Source: Acidimicrobiaceae bacterium
GTDB taxonomy: Bacteria > Actinomycetota > Acidimicrobiia > Acidimicrobiales > RAAP-2
DNA length: 42,585 nucleotides
Assembly: GCA_003168075.1 (NCBI GenBank)
Contig: PMTL01000227.1
Span: forward strand, 223-42,807
Reading direction: 5' to 3'
The notes beneath the pieces are model-generated. The model saw nothing but the letters and a program-made list of their open reading frames with translations, did not search any database and was not told the origin of the DNA. The translations under genes were made by a program, and so were the position numbers. Below, piece by piece: positions 17,436-25,802 of the stretch (position 1 is the first letter of the stretch; each line of letters opens with the position of its first letter).

Positions 17436-17914
17436 GTCCTCTCGACGTCGTCGTGGCGGGTCTCGGCAATTCGTACCGTGGCGACGACGCCGTGGGCCCG
17501 CTCGTCGTCGAATTACTCGCGGGCGCGAATTGCGGCGTGCGTGACGTGGGACCACTGGAGGAGCCACTTGACCTGCTGGGTCGTTTCGACGGAGCAGATC
17601 TCGCGATCGTGATCGACGCCGTGCGCTCGGGGGCTCCGATCGGCACCGTGCGGGTGCTGGACGTCGACGTGGCGAACTCGGACGACGACGGTCGGGCCGA
17701 ACCCGCCGTCACGAGCACCCACGGTATTGGTCTTGTCGGGGTGCTTCGCCTCGCGCGCGCGGTCGGCCGGTCTCCACGACGTCTGGTGGTCGTGACGGTC
17801 GAGGGCGAGGCCTTCGAGTTGGGCTCCGCCATGAGTGCGGCGGTGAGGGCGGCAGTGCCCGAGGCACTCCTGGCGGTGACCGCGTTGATTGAAAGTGAGC
17901 AACTATGTGCGTGA
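17432..17914 (+). CDS. Hydrogenase maturation protease (HyaD/HycI, peptidase M52)
   Basis: This endopeptidase removes the C-terminal tail of the large subunit after nickel insertion. The 160 residues have the family start VVVAGLGNSYRGDDAVGP, with the first metal-binding acidic residue in the GDD region. The second conserved acidic site is VIDAV and the conserved His is in STHGIGLVG. The GTG at 17432 overlaps the alpha stop (GTGA). The track ORF that starts at 17348 is too long. Genetic linkage to its only likely substrate supports the call. Confidence 0.92.
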   Translation: MSPLDVVVAGLGNSYRGDDAVGPLVVELLAGANCGVRDVGPLEEPLDLLGRFDGADLAIVIDAVRSGAPIGTVRVLDVDVANSDDDGRAEPAVTSTHGIGLVGVLRLARAVGRSPRRLVVVTVEGEAFELGSAMSAAVRAAVPEALLAVTALIESEQLCA

Positions 17915-18153
17915 GTCGGTTCTATGAAGTGCTGCGTCGTGACGGACTCGCCTGGGTGGAAGTTGAAGACGTCAACCGCGTTAACTCGCGAGCGTCGCTG
18001 CTCGCCTACGACGGTGTAGAACTCTGCGCAGGTGATTGGGTGAGCGTGCACAGTGGCTACGTGATCGACCGCGTGGACGCCATCGAGGCGGCTCGTGTCG
18101 TGGAGGAGATTCGACTCGCGAAGACGTCGTCAGTGAAGGGGGACCGCTCGTGA
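17905..18153 (+). CDS. hypC: HypC/HupF-family hydrogenase assembly chaperone
   Basis: This 82-residue chaperone carries the Fe(CN)2CO group with HypD and delivers it to the large subunit. The essential N-terminal Met-Cys is present (MCVSRFYEVL), and CAGDWVSVHSGYVIDRVDAIEA matches the family core, including the conserved His. Unusually the usual MCxxIP start lacks the proline, and the first 20 residues are divergent. The gene overlaps the protease gene by 10 nt. No hypA, B, D, E or F is in the window, so the remaining maturation factors must lie elsewhere. Confidence 0.8.
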   Translation: MCVSRFYEVLRRDGLAWVEVEDVNRVNSRASLLAYDGVELCAGDWVSVHSGYVIDRVDAIEAARVVEEIRLAKTSSVKGDRS

Positions 18154-19148
18154 GGGCCATAAATGCACGCACGGCGCGACGTCGACGCGTACCGGGCGCT
18201 GCCCTCGCCGGAGCCACCGCACTGGTGAGTGGGGTCTCGGTGTTCGTCAATAGTTACGGCGTGCGCGCCGGAGCCACGCCTGCCGTCTACACCACCGCGA
18301 AAAACCTCGTCGCGGCGGCGGTGCTCTCGTTCGTGGCACTGATCGGTTGGACCGTTCGCACGCGCCGATTCGGATCGGCCGCGGCGAATTTCGTCACGAC
18401 CGTGCCCGAGGCGCGCGAGGTGCCGGCGACGCGGCGATGGGTCGAGTGGCTCGCTCTCGCCTACGTCGGGGTCATCGGCGGAGGACTCGCCTTCGTGCTG
18501 TTCTTCGACGGCCTCGCTCAGAGCGAGCCGACGCCGGCGGCGTTCTGGCGCGACACCCTCGTGCTCTGGGTGGGGGTGCTCGCGATGTTCTCTCTGCGCG
18601 AGCGTCTTCGCTGGTGGAACCTCGCTGCAATCGTCCTTCTCTTTAGCGGCGAGGTCGTGGTCAGCGGCGGTGTCGGACAGTTGGCGGCCAACCGCGGTGA
18701 AGTCGACGTGCTCGCCTCGAGCGTGTTCTGGGCGCTCGAGGTGGTCGTCGCGCGACGACTCTTGAGAACTCGTTCTCCGGCGACGCTCGCCTTGGTGCGC
18801 ATGGGGCTGGGCGCACTCACGCTGATCGTCTATCTCGCCGCAAGCGGATCGCTCGACCAGCTCGGCGCGATGAACACCGACCAATGGCACTGGGCGCTGT
18901 GGACTGGACTGCTGTTAAGCGCGTACGTGGCGACCTGGATGAGCGCCCTCGCACGGGCGCGAGCTATTGACGTGACGTCGGTACTCGCCTCGAGTGCTCT
19001 GGTCACCTGGCTGCTCCAACTCGTGGTCGGCACGACGAGCGTGAGTAGGGACGCGATCGGACTCGCGCTGATCGGCGCGGGCGCGACTCTGGTGCTCGTC
19101 GAGGCGCGTGGTCGTGCTTCGTGGTCCGAGCGAGCGTTACGCGCGTGA
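18150..19148 (+). CDS. EamA/DMT-family membrane transporter in the hydrogenase operon
   Basis: The 332-residue hydrophobic protein has about ten membrane segments arranged as two EamA repeats, for example ALAGATALVSGVSVFVNSYG near the start and VLASSALVTWLLQLVVGTTS near the end. The substrate is unknown; the family exports or imports amino acids and other metabolites. It starts at GTG 18150, overlapping the hypC stop as GTGA, so it is translationally coupled to the hydrogenase genes. A transporter of this family is not a known part of hydrogenase maturation, so the link is by position only. Confidence 0.8.
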   Translation: MRAINARTARRRRVPGAALAGATALVSGVSVFVNSYGVRAGATPAVYTTAKNLVAAAVLSFVALIGWTVRTRRFGSAAANFVTTVPEAREVPATRRWVEWLALAYVGVIGGGLAFVLFFDGLAQSEPTPAAFWRDTLVLWVGVLAMFSLRERLRWWNLAAIVLLFSGEVVVSGGVGQLAANRGEVDVLASSVFWALEVVVARRLLRTRSPATLALVRMGLGALTLIVYLAASGSLDQLGAMNTDQWHWALWTGLLLSAYVATWMSALARARAIDVTSVLASSALVTWLLQLVVGTTSVSRDAIGLALIGAGATLVLVEARGRASWSERALRA

Positions 19149-19942
19149 ACGTGCCCGGTGTCGGTGACCGCACGTGCGTCTCAGGCGCGGAACTCTTCGC
19201 GCGTTACGCCTATCCCCCCAACGAACTTGGTTACTGCGGCCCGGGGGAGCCGGCCGCACTGCTCGAGGCCGCCGTCGAAGGCGGCCAGGATTCGCTGCTC
19301 GCGCACCTCGCGCGCCAGTTCGAGGGGGCGTGGCCCTACCTCGAACTGATTGCCGGCTGCAACGACGTCGCCGATCCGCTCGATCGTCGCGTCGTCGAGG
19401 CGTACTGGATTGGGAACGAATTGACACGCCGGGTCCCGCCCTCGATACTCGCCGCGTCACTCGACGAGCGCTTCTCTCGCCGCGCGGGGACGCGCTTTCC
19501 TCCGCTGATCGCGGCGGCCTGGAATGGCGGCGTGGCGCAGCACAACTTTCATGTCTTCGCCGTCTACCCCTGGCTCGGTCTGCTGCGCGCCGGGCATTCG
19601 AGCGTTCCCCTTGACGTGCTCGACCAGTGTCGTATTCGCTGGGGCGAGGTCGTGGCGCTGAGCGGTGACCTCGTCACGGTCGCGAGTCGCGGGCTCGAAC
19701 TCGTCGGAAGCCAACTACTGCTCGGTGACGAACGCGTGGAGGTTGTTCGTCGTGGTGTCGAGGGCGTCGGATTCGTCGATCACCTCGCCGTCGGAGACGC
19801 GGTCGCCCTTCACTGGGACTGGGTGTGCGAACGTCTGAGCGGTCGTGCGCTTCGACGGCTGCAGGCGGCGACGTTGGACAATCTGCGGGCCGTCAACTCG
19901 CTGGGGGCGTGTCCTCCGGCCGCCGCCTTCGAGCGCGCGTAG
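19145..19942 (+). CDS. DUF6390-like hydrogenase-associated protein
   Basis: The 265-residue protein begins ELFARYAYPPNELGYCGPGE and contains LARQFEGAWPYLELIAGCN, WNGGVAQHNFHVFAVYPWL and GDAVALHWDWVCERLS. I believe these are features of DUF6390, which travels with actinobacterial hydrogenase genes, but I cannot confirm this without a search. The function is unknown; there is no signal peptide or membrane segment. The GTG at 19145 overlaps the previous stop (GTGA), in keeping with the rest of the operon, so the track start at 19121 is rejected. It is the last gene of the hydrogenase operon. Conserved Cys and His residues could bind a metal or cluster, which is inference. Confidence 0.65.
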   Translation: MNVPGVGDRTCVSGAELFARYAYPPNELGYCGPGEPAALLEAAVEGGQDSLLAHLARQFEGAWPYLELIAGCNDVADPLDRRVVEAYWIGNELTRRVPPSILAASLDERFSRRAGTRFPPLIAAAWNGGVAQHNFHVFAVYPWLGLLRAGHSSVPLDVLDQCRIRWGEVVALSGDLVTVASRGLELVGSQLLLGDERVEVVRRGVEGVGFVDHLAVGDAVALHWDWVCERLSGRALRRLQAATLDNLRAVNSLGACPPAAAFERA

Positions 19943-20087
19943 TACCCAAGAGGCTTCCAACCTTGAAGTTGGTATTCGGCCCAACTGCGAAGCGGACGCA
20001 ACAGCGCGACGGTCTCGCGCTGATGACCAGCCATGCGTCGCAGAATATCGTCGGGTTGGGTCACGTCATCAATTGACTCGCTCCCAC

Positions 20088-20474
20088 TTGAGCGACGTCG
20101 AGTACCGGTCGCTTCGTGATGCGCTCTGATTGATTGATCGACGTCGCCTAGGTCCAGTCTGCGACATTGGCCTCTTGGACTGCTCGCTCGCTCGGCCGCG
20201 CTCGAGCGCCTTTGGCAACGATGCGTATCGCATCACCGATCTCAAGGGCGCAGCACTCCTTCATTCTCTGGCGAAGAAACATGCGGTAGTCGACGGGAAC
20301 AAGCGAATTGCTTGGTACTTGACGTGTGCGTTCCTGTGGATCAACGTCGTCGAGCCACAACTCGGTGATGAAGGGGCGATCGTGCTGGTCATTGACATTG
20401 CGGGCGGGCCACTTGATCTTAAAGTGATTGCAGAGCGGCTTCACATTTCGTCAGGACTCGTCACGATGGTCTGA
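20088..20474 (+). pseudogene. doc: Doc-family (death-on-curing) toxin gene with an in-frame stop
   Basis: The frame reads VEYRSLRDAL, a TGA at 20127-20129, then LIDRRRLGPVCDIGLLDCSL, ALLHSLAKKHAVVDGNKRIA and DLKVIAERL. The two halves are in one frame and together match actinobacterial Doc toxins, including the Fic-type motif HxxxDGNKR. The track shows only the part after the stop. Either the gene is dead by this nonsense codon, or a shortened protein starts at TTG 20130 and lacks the first helix. Doc proteins phosphorylate EF-Tu and need an antitoxin. No antitoxin gene is visible in the 145 nt between this gene and the hydrogenase operon, which favours a decayed solitary remnant. Confidence 0.75.
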
Positions 20475-20493
20475 GCCATCGGAGAATGATGAT

Positions 20494-21105
20494 CTAGTCC
20501 TTGTGGACCGCGCGCAGACCACCCCAAGCCAAGGTGGCGCTGTGGGTGGCTAGTCGCTTGGCCTCGTCGGGCGAAGGTGTGGGCCACCCCTTGGCCTCTT
20601 GCTGAAGTAGCCACACTATGGCCGCGCCTTCGGCGATGCCGACGATGCCCGCTGCGAGTTGGCGACGATGATCGTGACCAATGGACACATCGATGTAGGG
20701 AACGAGGAAACCAACGAGGCTCACTTCGATCTTTCGCAGTTCGATAGCCGTCTCACCCTCGTGCGAATGGATGAAGAGGAGTCGGAATGCGTCGGTGTCG
20801 TTCACGACCATTTCGAAGTAGACCCGAAAGGCGCTCTCGATCTTGGAACGCGGCGTGGTGACCGACGTGACCGCCCTCATGAGATTCTCAACGAGGACCG
20901 CACCGGTGTGCGAGACGATCTCCTGGTACAAGGTCCCCTTGGACTCGAAGTACTGGTACAGGATTGGCTTGGTGAAGCCGGCCGCCTTGGCAATGTCGTC
21001 CATGGTGGTGGCCTGGTAGCCCCGCTCGGCGAAGACTGCTTTGGCAATCTCGAGCAGTTGTTCGCGCCGCTCGAGATTCACTGGACGATCGTCACGTAGC
21101 ACCAT
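20494..21105 (-). CDS. TetR-family transcriptional regulator
   Basis: The 203-residue protein has the classic N-terminal TetR helix-turn-helix (RREQLLEIAKAVFAERGYQA, TTMDDIAKAAGFTKPILYQY, FESKGTLY) and an all-helical ligand domain. The track start at 21252 lies inside the upstream glycosyltransferase gene; ATG 21105 gives the normal TetR length. A TAGATT hexamer lies 7 nt before that ATG and includes the glycosyltransferase stop codon. The gene may thus have its own leaderless promoter or be the second gene of that unit. The target is unknown. TetR proteins often control fatty-acid or efflux genes, and the double palindrome at 5336 is a possible but distant candidate. Confidence 0.88.
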   Translation of the reverse strand: MVLRDDRPVNLERREQLLEIAKAVFAERGYQATTMDDIAKAAGFTKPILYQYFESKGTLYQEIVSHTGAVLVENLMRAVTSVTTPRSKIESAFRVYFEMVVNDTDAFRLLFIHSHEGETAIELRKIEVSLVGFLVPYIDVSIGHDHRRQLAAGIVGIAEGAAIVWLLQQEAKGWPTPSPDEAKRLATHSATLAWGGLRAVHKD

Positions 21106-21112
21106 TGGAGTA

Positions 21113-21118
21113 AATCTA
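21113..21118 (-). promoter_or_regulatory. Candidate -10 box of tetR overlapping the stop codon of the upstream gene
   Basis: TAGATT lies 7 nt before the tetR ATG on the minus strand. Its first three bases are the TAG stop codon of the glycosyltransferase gene. The same hexamer at the same distance precedes etfB. Confidence 0.35.
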
Positions 21119-22150
21119 ATCGTCGCCAGCAGAACAGAACCGAGTGAGCACCTCGTCAAGAATCGTGGGAAGTCGCGCGAGATTGAAGTGTTCGCGCGCC
21201 ACCTCGAGGTTCGACTCATACAGGCTCTCGTCAGGAGATCGCAGGAAACCATCGATTCTCGCGACGTCGTGGATGTCGAAGAACGTGAAACCGAACGAAG
21301 TGATCTCGCGCGATACCGGGTACGCAGTCAGCGCCAGTGGCCGGCGGTGCGTCGCCGATTCGAGGACGGGATTACCGAATCCCTCCCAGGTTGAGGGCAT
21401 GACTACGAGGTCGGCACCGGCGTAGGCGTCGGCCATTGTCACTCCCTTGGGCATCATGCGCCGCACCCTCACCGGTGACGACGCGAGTATCGAGTCGAAC
21501 TCGTCGCCGTACCCGTCTTCGGTGGGACCGAGAATCCACAGTGTCGCACGGAGTTGCTCACAGAGTTCGAGCGCACCCGGGACGTTCTTCCTCGGGATTG
21601 CCCGCGTCGGCATGACGACGAGTCGCTCCTCACCAACGTCCAGCGCGCTTCTCGCCACGTCACGTCGCCCTAGCGGTGGCGAGCAGTCGAAGGTGTTGTA
21701 GATCGTCGTCGCCTCGATGCCGCGTTCGAGGAGCTCGAGGCGCGAGAGTTCGTTGATGGTGACGTGTCGCCAATGTGGTGCGTCGCGGGGACCTTCGAGG
21801 TGAGCCATGTGCGGACGTTGCCAGGGCAGGTCGTGGTGGTGAAAGAGTGTGTCGCGCCCTGCGAGCACCTCGTAGAGCACGTCACGAGCGGTGACGTTGA
21901 GCGGTAGCGACGCGAGGTTCTCGACGACGACCAGATCGTACGGGGCCAGAGCGTCGCTGAGTTCGTCAACTGTTGGAGCGCTGTCGGTGTCGGCGGCGAG
22001 TCCCGGGAGCAGCACGTCGGCTTCTCCAGAACCGGCAATCGTGGTGACGCGGTGCCCCAGTTGACCCAGTGCCCAGGTCCACTTCGCGGCTTCGATGGAG
22101 ACACCATCGGTGCCACCGAGGCGAAAACTAACGACGGCCACACGCGACAT
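21116..22150 (-). CDS. Glycosyltransferase, GT4/GT-B family
   Basis: The 344-residue protein has two Rossmann-like domains. The N-terminal acceptor domain starts VAVVSFRLGGTDGVSIEAAK. The C-terminal donor domain contains VMPTRAIPRKNVPGALELCE and the EX7E-type segment MPSTWEGFGNPVLESATHRR, typical of retaining GT4 enzymes that use nucleotide sugars. The RLGGTDGVSIEA start is seen in actinobacterial mannosyl- or glucosyl-transferases, but donor and acceptor cannot be named. It is divergent from gmd, with about 100 nt between them, so a role in making a GDP-mannose-derived glycan is plausible but only inferred. Confidence 0.85.
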   Translation of the reverse strand: MSRVAVVSFRLGGTDGVSIEAAKWTWALGQLGHRVTTIAGSGEADVLLPGLAADTDSAPTVDELSDALAPYDLVVVENLASLPLNVTARDVLYEVLAGRDTLFHHHDLPWQRPHMAHLEGPRDAPHWRHVTINELSRLELLERGIEATTIYNTFDCSPPLGRRDVARSALDVGEERLVVMPTRAIPRKNVPGALELCEQLRATLWILGPTEDGYGDEFDSILASSPVRVRRMMPKGVTMADAYAGADLVVMPSTWEGFGNPVLESATHRRPLALTAYPVSREITSFGFTFFDIHDVARIDGFLRSPDESLYESNLEVAREHFNLARLPTILDEVLTRFCSAGDD

Positions 22151-22177
22151 GGCGCCACGTTACGCGCTCGGGTCAAT

Positions 22178-23210
<1,033 letters not shown>

Positions 23211-23214
23211 ACCC

Positions 23215-23865
23215 TTGCGGAGCGACCAGGTGGTCGTTCGTCTCGTCAACGCTGTCGTTATGTCGAGAGGGTTCCCTCTCTTAAGTGGCGTTGACCTGGA
23301 GATTGAACGTGCGTCGCTCAACGTGGTCACCGGCGCGAACGGCGCGGGCAAGACCAGTTTGTTGCGACTCCTGGGCGGACTCGATTCCCTCACCAGTGGT
23401 GAGGGATCCGTGGTCGGCGTCGATCTACTCGATGGTGATCTGCGATCGTTACGTCGGCGCGTCGGGTGGCTCGGCCACGAGGGATCTTTCTACGCCGACT
23501 TAAGCGTGCGCGAGAACCTCGTCTTCGCCGCGCGCGCCCTCGGTCGCCCCGTCGACGACGTTGCGTCGGCCGTGGAACGCGTGGGTCTCACCCACCGGAT
23601 TGACACCACCACCAAGCAACTCAGCGCGGGTCAGCGACGGCGCCTTGGCCTCGCCTGGTTACTCGTGCGACGCCCGGAACTCTGGTTGCTCGACGAACCC
23701 TACGCATCGCTCGACGACGCCGGGCGAGAGTTCTTCGACCATCTGCTCGGCGACGTCCTGGCCGGCGGGGCCACGGTGGTGGTGAGCGCGCACGATCCCC
23801 TGCGCAGCAGCGATCTAGCGCCGCGAAACCTGCAGATGGTGGGCGGTCGGGTGCGGGTGTCGTGA
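23215..23865 (+). CDS. ccmA: Haem exporter ATP-binding protein CcmA
   Basis: This is the ABC ATPase of the CcmABCD complex, which releases haem-loaded CcmE for cytochrome c maturation. The 216 residues carry Walker A GANGAGKTSLLRLL, the signature LSAGQRRRLGLAWLL, Walker B LWLLDEPYASLD and the H-loop SAHD. The start may be TTG 23215 or GTG 23230. It is the first gene of a nine-gene System I unit and lies 4 nt after gmd. Identification as CcmA rather than a generic ABC ATPase rests on the ccmB-ccmC genes that follow. Confidence 0.92.
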   Translation: MRSDQVVVRLVNAVVMSRGFPLLSGVDLEIERASLNVVTGANGAGKTSLLRLLGGLDSLTSGEGSVVGVDLLDGDLRSLRRRVGWLGHEGSFYADLSVRENLVFAARALGRPVDDVASAVERVGLTHRIDTTTKQLSAGQRRRLGLAWLLVRRPELWLLDEPYASLDDAGREFFDHLLGDVLAGGATVVVSAHDPLRSSDLAPRNLQMVGGRVRVS

Positions 23866-24521
23866 CGCGCATCGCGTGGTTGGTGGCCACCAAGGATCTA
23901 CGCATCGAGGCACGCAGCCGTGTGCTGCTCTGGCAAGTTCTTCCCTTTGGCGTCATCGCGCTGCTGCTCTCGGGTCTCGCGCTGGGCCCCACCCAGGTGG
24001 GCAATTCGACGGCCGGGCCGGGACTGTTCTATCTCGTCACGTTGTTCGTCACGCTTCTGATGATCAATCGTTCCCAGGCCCTTGAGAACGCGCCCGGCAC
24101 CAAGGCGTCGGTGGCGACTCTAGGGCTCGACCCGGCGGGGGTGTTCCTCGGCAAGGCCCTGGCCCTGACGTTGGAACTCTGGATCACGGGCCTCGTGCTG
24201 CTCGGGGGTTCGGTGTTGTTCCTGCACATTGCCCTGATCGGAACGCTGCAGGCAGTGCCGAGCATCTTGGTCACGCTCACCACCTTGGCGGTAGCCGGTA
24301 CGCTTTACGGAGCATTAACGCGGGGCGGTGACGGACCGGCAACATTGTTGCCAGTCGTGACCCTTCCGGCATTTGCCCCATTGCTGATTGCCGGGGAGCG
24401 CTCCTTTAGCGCCGCCCTGCACGGGGGAGCACTGTGGGAGTGGTGGGTCATCGTCGTGGTCGCTCTGGTGGCGTACACGGCAGTGGGGATTCTGCTTTAC
24501 GGTGTTTTGGAGGAATCATGA
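23862..24521 (+). CDS. ccmB: Haem exporter membrane protein CcmB
   Basis: The 219-residue membrane protein has about six transmembrane segments and the family start WLVATKDLRIEARSR. It contains FVTLLMINRSQALENAPGTK, a segment typical of CcmB. It is the permease partner of CcmA. The GTG start overlaps the ccmA stop by 4 nt. Confidence 0.92.
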   Translation: MTRIAWLVATKDLRIEARSRVLLWQVLPFGVIALLLSGLALGPTQVGNSTAGPGLFYLVTLFVTLLMINRSQALENAPGTKASVATLGLDPAGVFLGKALALTLELWITGLVLLGGSVLFLHIALIGTLQAVPSILVTLTTLAVAGTLYGALTRGGDGPATLLPVVTLPAFAPLLIAGERSFSAALHGGALWEWWVIVVVALVAYTAVGILLYGVLEES

Positions 24522-25234
24522 TCAAGCTCTCGCAACGACTACTGGGTCCCGTGACGCTCCTCTTGCTCGGGCTGACCTTCTGGTTGGGACTGTGGATCAC
24601 CCCACCCGACGCGGTGCAGGGCAACCTGGTTCGACTGCTGTACGTTCACCCTCCCATTGCCTGGGTCGCGCTCTACGTCTCCTTCGGCACCGCGTCCATC
24701 GCGAGTTGCCTGTACTTGTGGAAGCGCACCCGCTCTGAGGTGATGGACCGCATCGCACACTGTTCGATGGAGGTCAGTGTTGTCTTCATCGCGCTGACGT
24801 TGATTACCGGATCGATTTGGGGGCGACCGACCTGGGGAGTGTGGTGGGCGTGGGACGCGCGACTCACTTCGACGGCTATCCTCGGAGTCTTCGCCCTGGC
24901 GTATTTGGCACTGCGGCGCGCGAACGACGATCCCACCCTGCGCGCACGACGCGGTGCGGTGTTCGCGATCTTGACCGCCATCAACGTGCCGATTATTCAT
25001 TTTTCGGTGCAGTGGTGGAAGACCCTGCACCAGGGGGCGTCGGTGCTGACCAGTAACGGAACCCTCAACGTGCACGGATCGATGCTCTGGACGATGCTGA
25101 TCGGCTTCGTGGGTTTCACGCTGCTCTTCTTCTGGCTACTGCGCTACCGCTACCGCCTCGAGGTCAAGCGCGACCTCAAAGTTGCCGACACTGTCGTCGA
25201 GGCGCTGGCGCTGCGACAGCGCGAAGGAGTCTAG
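24518..25234 (+). CDS. ccmC: Haem-handling membrane protein CcmC
   Basis: The 238-residue protein has six membrane segments and the tryptophan-rich haem-binding motif WGVWWAWDARLTS, with flanking histidines (LYVHPPIAW, LHQG). It loads haem onto CcmE at the outer face of the membrane. The correct start is ATG 24518, overlapping the ccmB stop as ATGA and preceded by GGAGGA; the track start at 24434 is inside ccmB. Confidence 0.95.
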   Translation: MIKLSQRLLGPVTLLLLGLTFWLGLWITPPDAVQGNLVRLLYVHPPIAWVALYVSFGTASIASCLYLWKRTRSEVMDRIAHCSMEVSVVFIALTLITGSIWGRPTWGVWWAWDARLTSTAILGVFALAYLALRRANDDPTLRARRGAVFAILTAINVPIIHFSVQWWKTLHQGASVLTSNGTLNVHGSMLWTMLIGFVGFTLLFFWLLRYRYRLEVKRDLKVADTVVEALALRQREGV

Positions 25235-25324
25235 ATGGGCTACGTCAGCGCGGGCTACGCTTTCGCATTCGGGGGACTGGCCTTGTACACCCTCTCCATC
25301 TGGTGGCGAGGACGTCGTGGCTGA
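25235..25324 (+). CDS. ccmD: CcmD-like small membrane protein (missing from the ORF track)
   Basis: A 29-codon gene encodes MGYVSAGYAFAFGGLALYTL followed by SIWWRGRRG. It has one transmembrane segment with a basic C-terminal end, the layout of CcmD, which helps release holo-CcmE from CcmABC. It begins directly after the ccmC stop, has AAGGAG at 25224-25229 with 5 nt spacing, and overlaps the ccmE GTG by 8 nt. The position between ccmC and ccmE is that of ccmD in proteobacteria. Confidence 0.88.
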   Translation: MGYVSAGYAFAFGGLALYTLSIWWRGRRG

Positions 25325-25802
25325 CGTCGAGGTCGCGTCGGCGCTGACACCGGTCGAGCCTCCGGCGTCGAAGTCGCGCTCGTCGTGGCGCTCCATCGGC
25401 GTCATCGTGGTGCTGGTCGGCGTGGTGGTGGTACTACTGAGCCAAGGACTGCTCTCGTCACTCAACTATTTCGAGACCGTCGACCAAGCGCTGGGACAGC
25501 GCACGTCGCTGGGCACGAAGGTGATTCGACTCGAAGGCGTGGTTGAGCCGGGCACGATCTCGCGAACGAACTCCGGGGCGTCCTTTACGTTGACGGGTTC
25601 GGGGACGCACCACGTCTTCGTCACTGCGCAGGGCTCGCCCCCGCAACTCTTTCAGGCCAACATCCCGGTCGTCGTCGTGGGGCACTTCGTCTCGTCGACG
25701 TCGCTTCGTTTCGCCGGCACTCAGATCATGGTGAAGCACTCGTCCTCGTACATCGCCGCGCACCCGAATCGGGTGAAGGCGCCGAACGGAACGAGTCGAT
25801 GA
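25317..25802 (+). CDS. ccmE: Periplasmic haem chaperone CcmE
   Basis: CcmE binds haem covalently and carries it to the CcmF/H lyase. The 161 residues have an N-terminal membrane anchor (VIVVLVGVVVVLLSQGLL) and an OB-fold with KVIRLEGVVEPGTI. The haem-binding site is MVKHSSSYIAAHP, with the canonical HxxxY (His141, Tyr145) rather than the CxxxY variant known from some bacteria and archaea. The GTG start at 25317 overlaps ccmD; the track start at 25182 is an artefact. Confidence 0.94.
   Translation: MADVEVASALTPVEPPASKSRSSWRSIGVIVVLVGVVVVLLSQGLLSSLNYFETVDQALGQRTSLGTKVIRLEGVVEPGTISRTNSGASFTLTGSGTHHVFVTAQGSPPQLFQANIPVVVVGHFVSSTSLRFAGTQIMVKHSSSYIAAHPNRVKAPNGTSR

Noticed and set aside
15813-17567. 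584-codon minus-strand ORF opposite the hydrogenase genes
   Set aside because: It is the antisense of the small and large hydrogenase subunits. It is rich in Arg, His and Asp, has no family features and is an effect of high GC.
19810-20064. Minus-strand ORF starting MTQPDDILRRMAGHQRE as a possible antitoxin for doc
   Set aside because: It is mostly antisense to the last hydrogenase-operon gene and shows no Phd or ribbon-helix-helix pattern.
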